5,974 nt of DNA from an uncultured Oscillospiraceae bacterium (GTDB taxonomy: Bacteria; Bacillota; Clostridia; Oscillospirales; Ruminococcaceae): assembly GCA_900547015.1 (NCBI GenBank), contig URFD01000094.1, positions 1-5,974 of the forward strand, in the 5' to 3' direction. Made by a program: the position numbers and the translations under genes. The notes beneath the pieces were generated by a model. The model ran no database searches and was not told where the DNA came from. It saw only the letters and a list, made by a program, of their open reading frames with translations. Position 1 is the stretch's first letter, and every line of letters begins with the position of its first letter. Below, in pieces: positions 5,880 through 5,974 of the stretch.

Positions 5880-5974
5880 CTACGCTGTTACAGAGACACT
5901 TGACGGCAGATACGAAAGATTTACTCCTTTACGGGTATTCAATGGTATATCCGGCTCGGGTATGGGAATATCCT
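5880..5974 (-). CDS. Possible C-terminal end of a minus-strand gene, cut by the window
   Basis: On the minus strand a frame is open from the window edge (first full codon ends at 5972) to a TAG at 5880-5882, giving 30 residues (DIPIPEPDIPLNT... ending SSVSVTA). It lies inside the presumed transposable element, and the hairpin next to it would protect it from antisense transcription, so a transposase-gene end is possible. Thirty residues are too few to name a family, and I do not recognise the sequence. A plus-strand frame across the same bases is also open to the edge, so neither is certain. Confidence 0.3.
   Translation of the reverse strand, partial: DIPIPEPDIPLNTRKGVNLSYLPSSVSVTA

Noticed and set aside
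5875..5974. Plus-strand open frame from TTG to the window edge.
   Set aside because: It begins right after a T tract with no ribosome site, and the coding content cannot be judged over 33 codons.

Overview
The window looks like the distal end of an integrated siphophage-like prophage (or a phage-derived mobile element) in a low-GC-lineage Gram-positive bacterium, most likely a gut Clostridia relative. Reasons: strong AAGGAGG-type ribosome sites before nearly every gene, a TcdE-type holin, a tail protein resembling those of Gram-positive siphophages, an amidase/LysM endolysin, and large serine recombinases of the Firmicutes type. The organism is inferred; no host marker gene is present.

Layout, all genes on the plus strand except one weak fragment. 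(1) 1-573: C-terminal 190 residues of a phage tail or receptor-binding protein, open at the window's left edge, followed by a hairpin terminator. (2) 655-2017: lysis cassette of holin then endolysin, 1 nt apart, ended by a very strong terminator at 2032-2073. (3) 2155-5631: a compact four-gene module made of a helix-turn-helix/double zinc-knuckle protein, a 52-residue SHOCT-like protein that overlaps it, a 427-residue serine recombinase, and a 527-residue serine recombinase joined to the first by an ATGA overlap. It ends at a hairpin at 5652-5680. (4) 5703-5974: no confident gene. It holds four tandem TGCACCCCC repeats spaced 21-23 bp, an inverted repeat, a long terminator hairpin with a 10-T tract, and possibly the tail of a minus-strand gene. 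This looks like the end of an inserted transposable element, perhaps of the IS21 type.

How the parts would work together: the tail protein is structural, holin and endolysin release the particles, and the terminator at 2032-2073 separates this late transcription from the recombination module. The two recombinases are probably co-translated and would integrate and excise the element. The two small upstream genes are the best candidates for controlling expression or direction of recombination. The most notable point is the pairing of one recombinase that has the usual coiled-coil insertion with one that lacks it.
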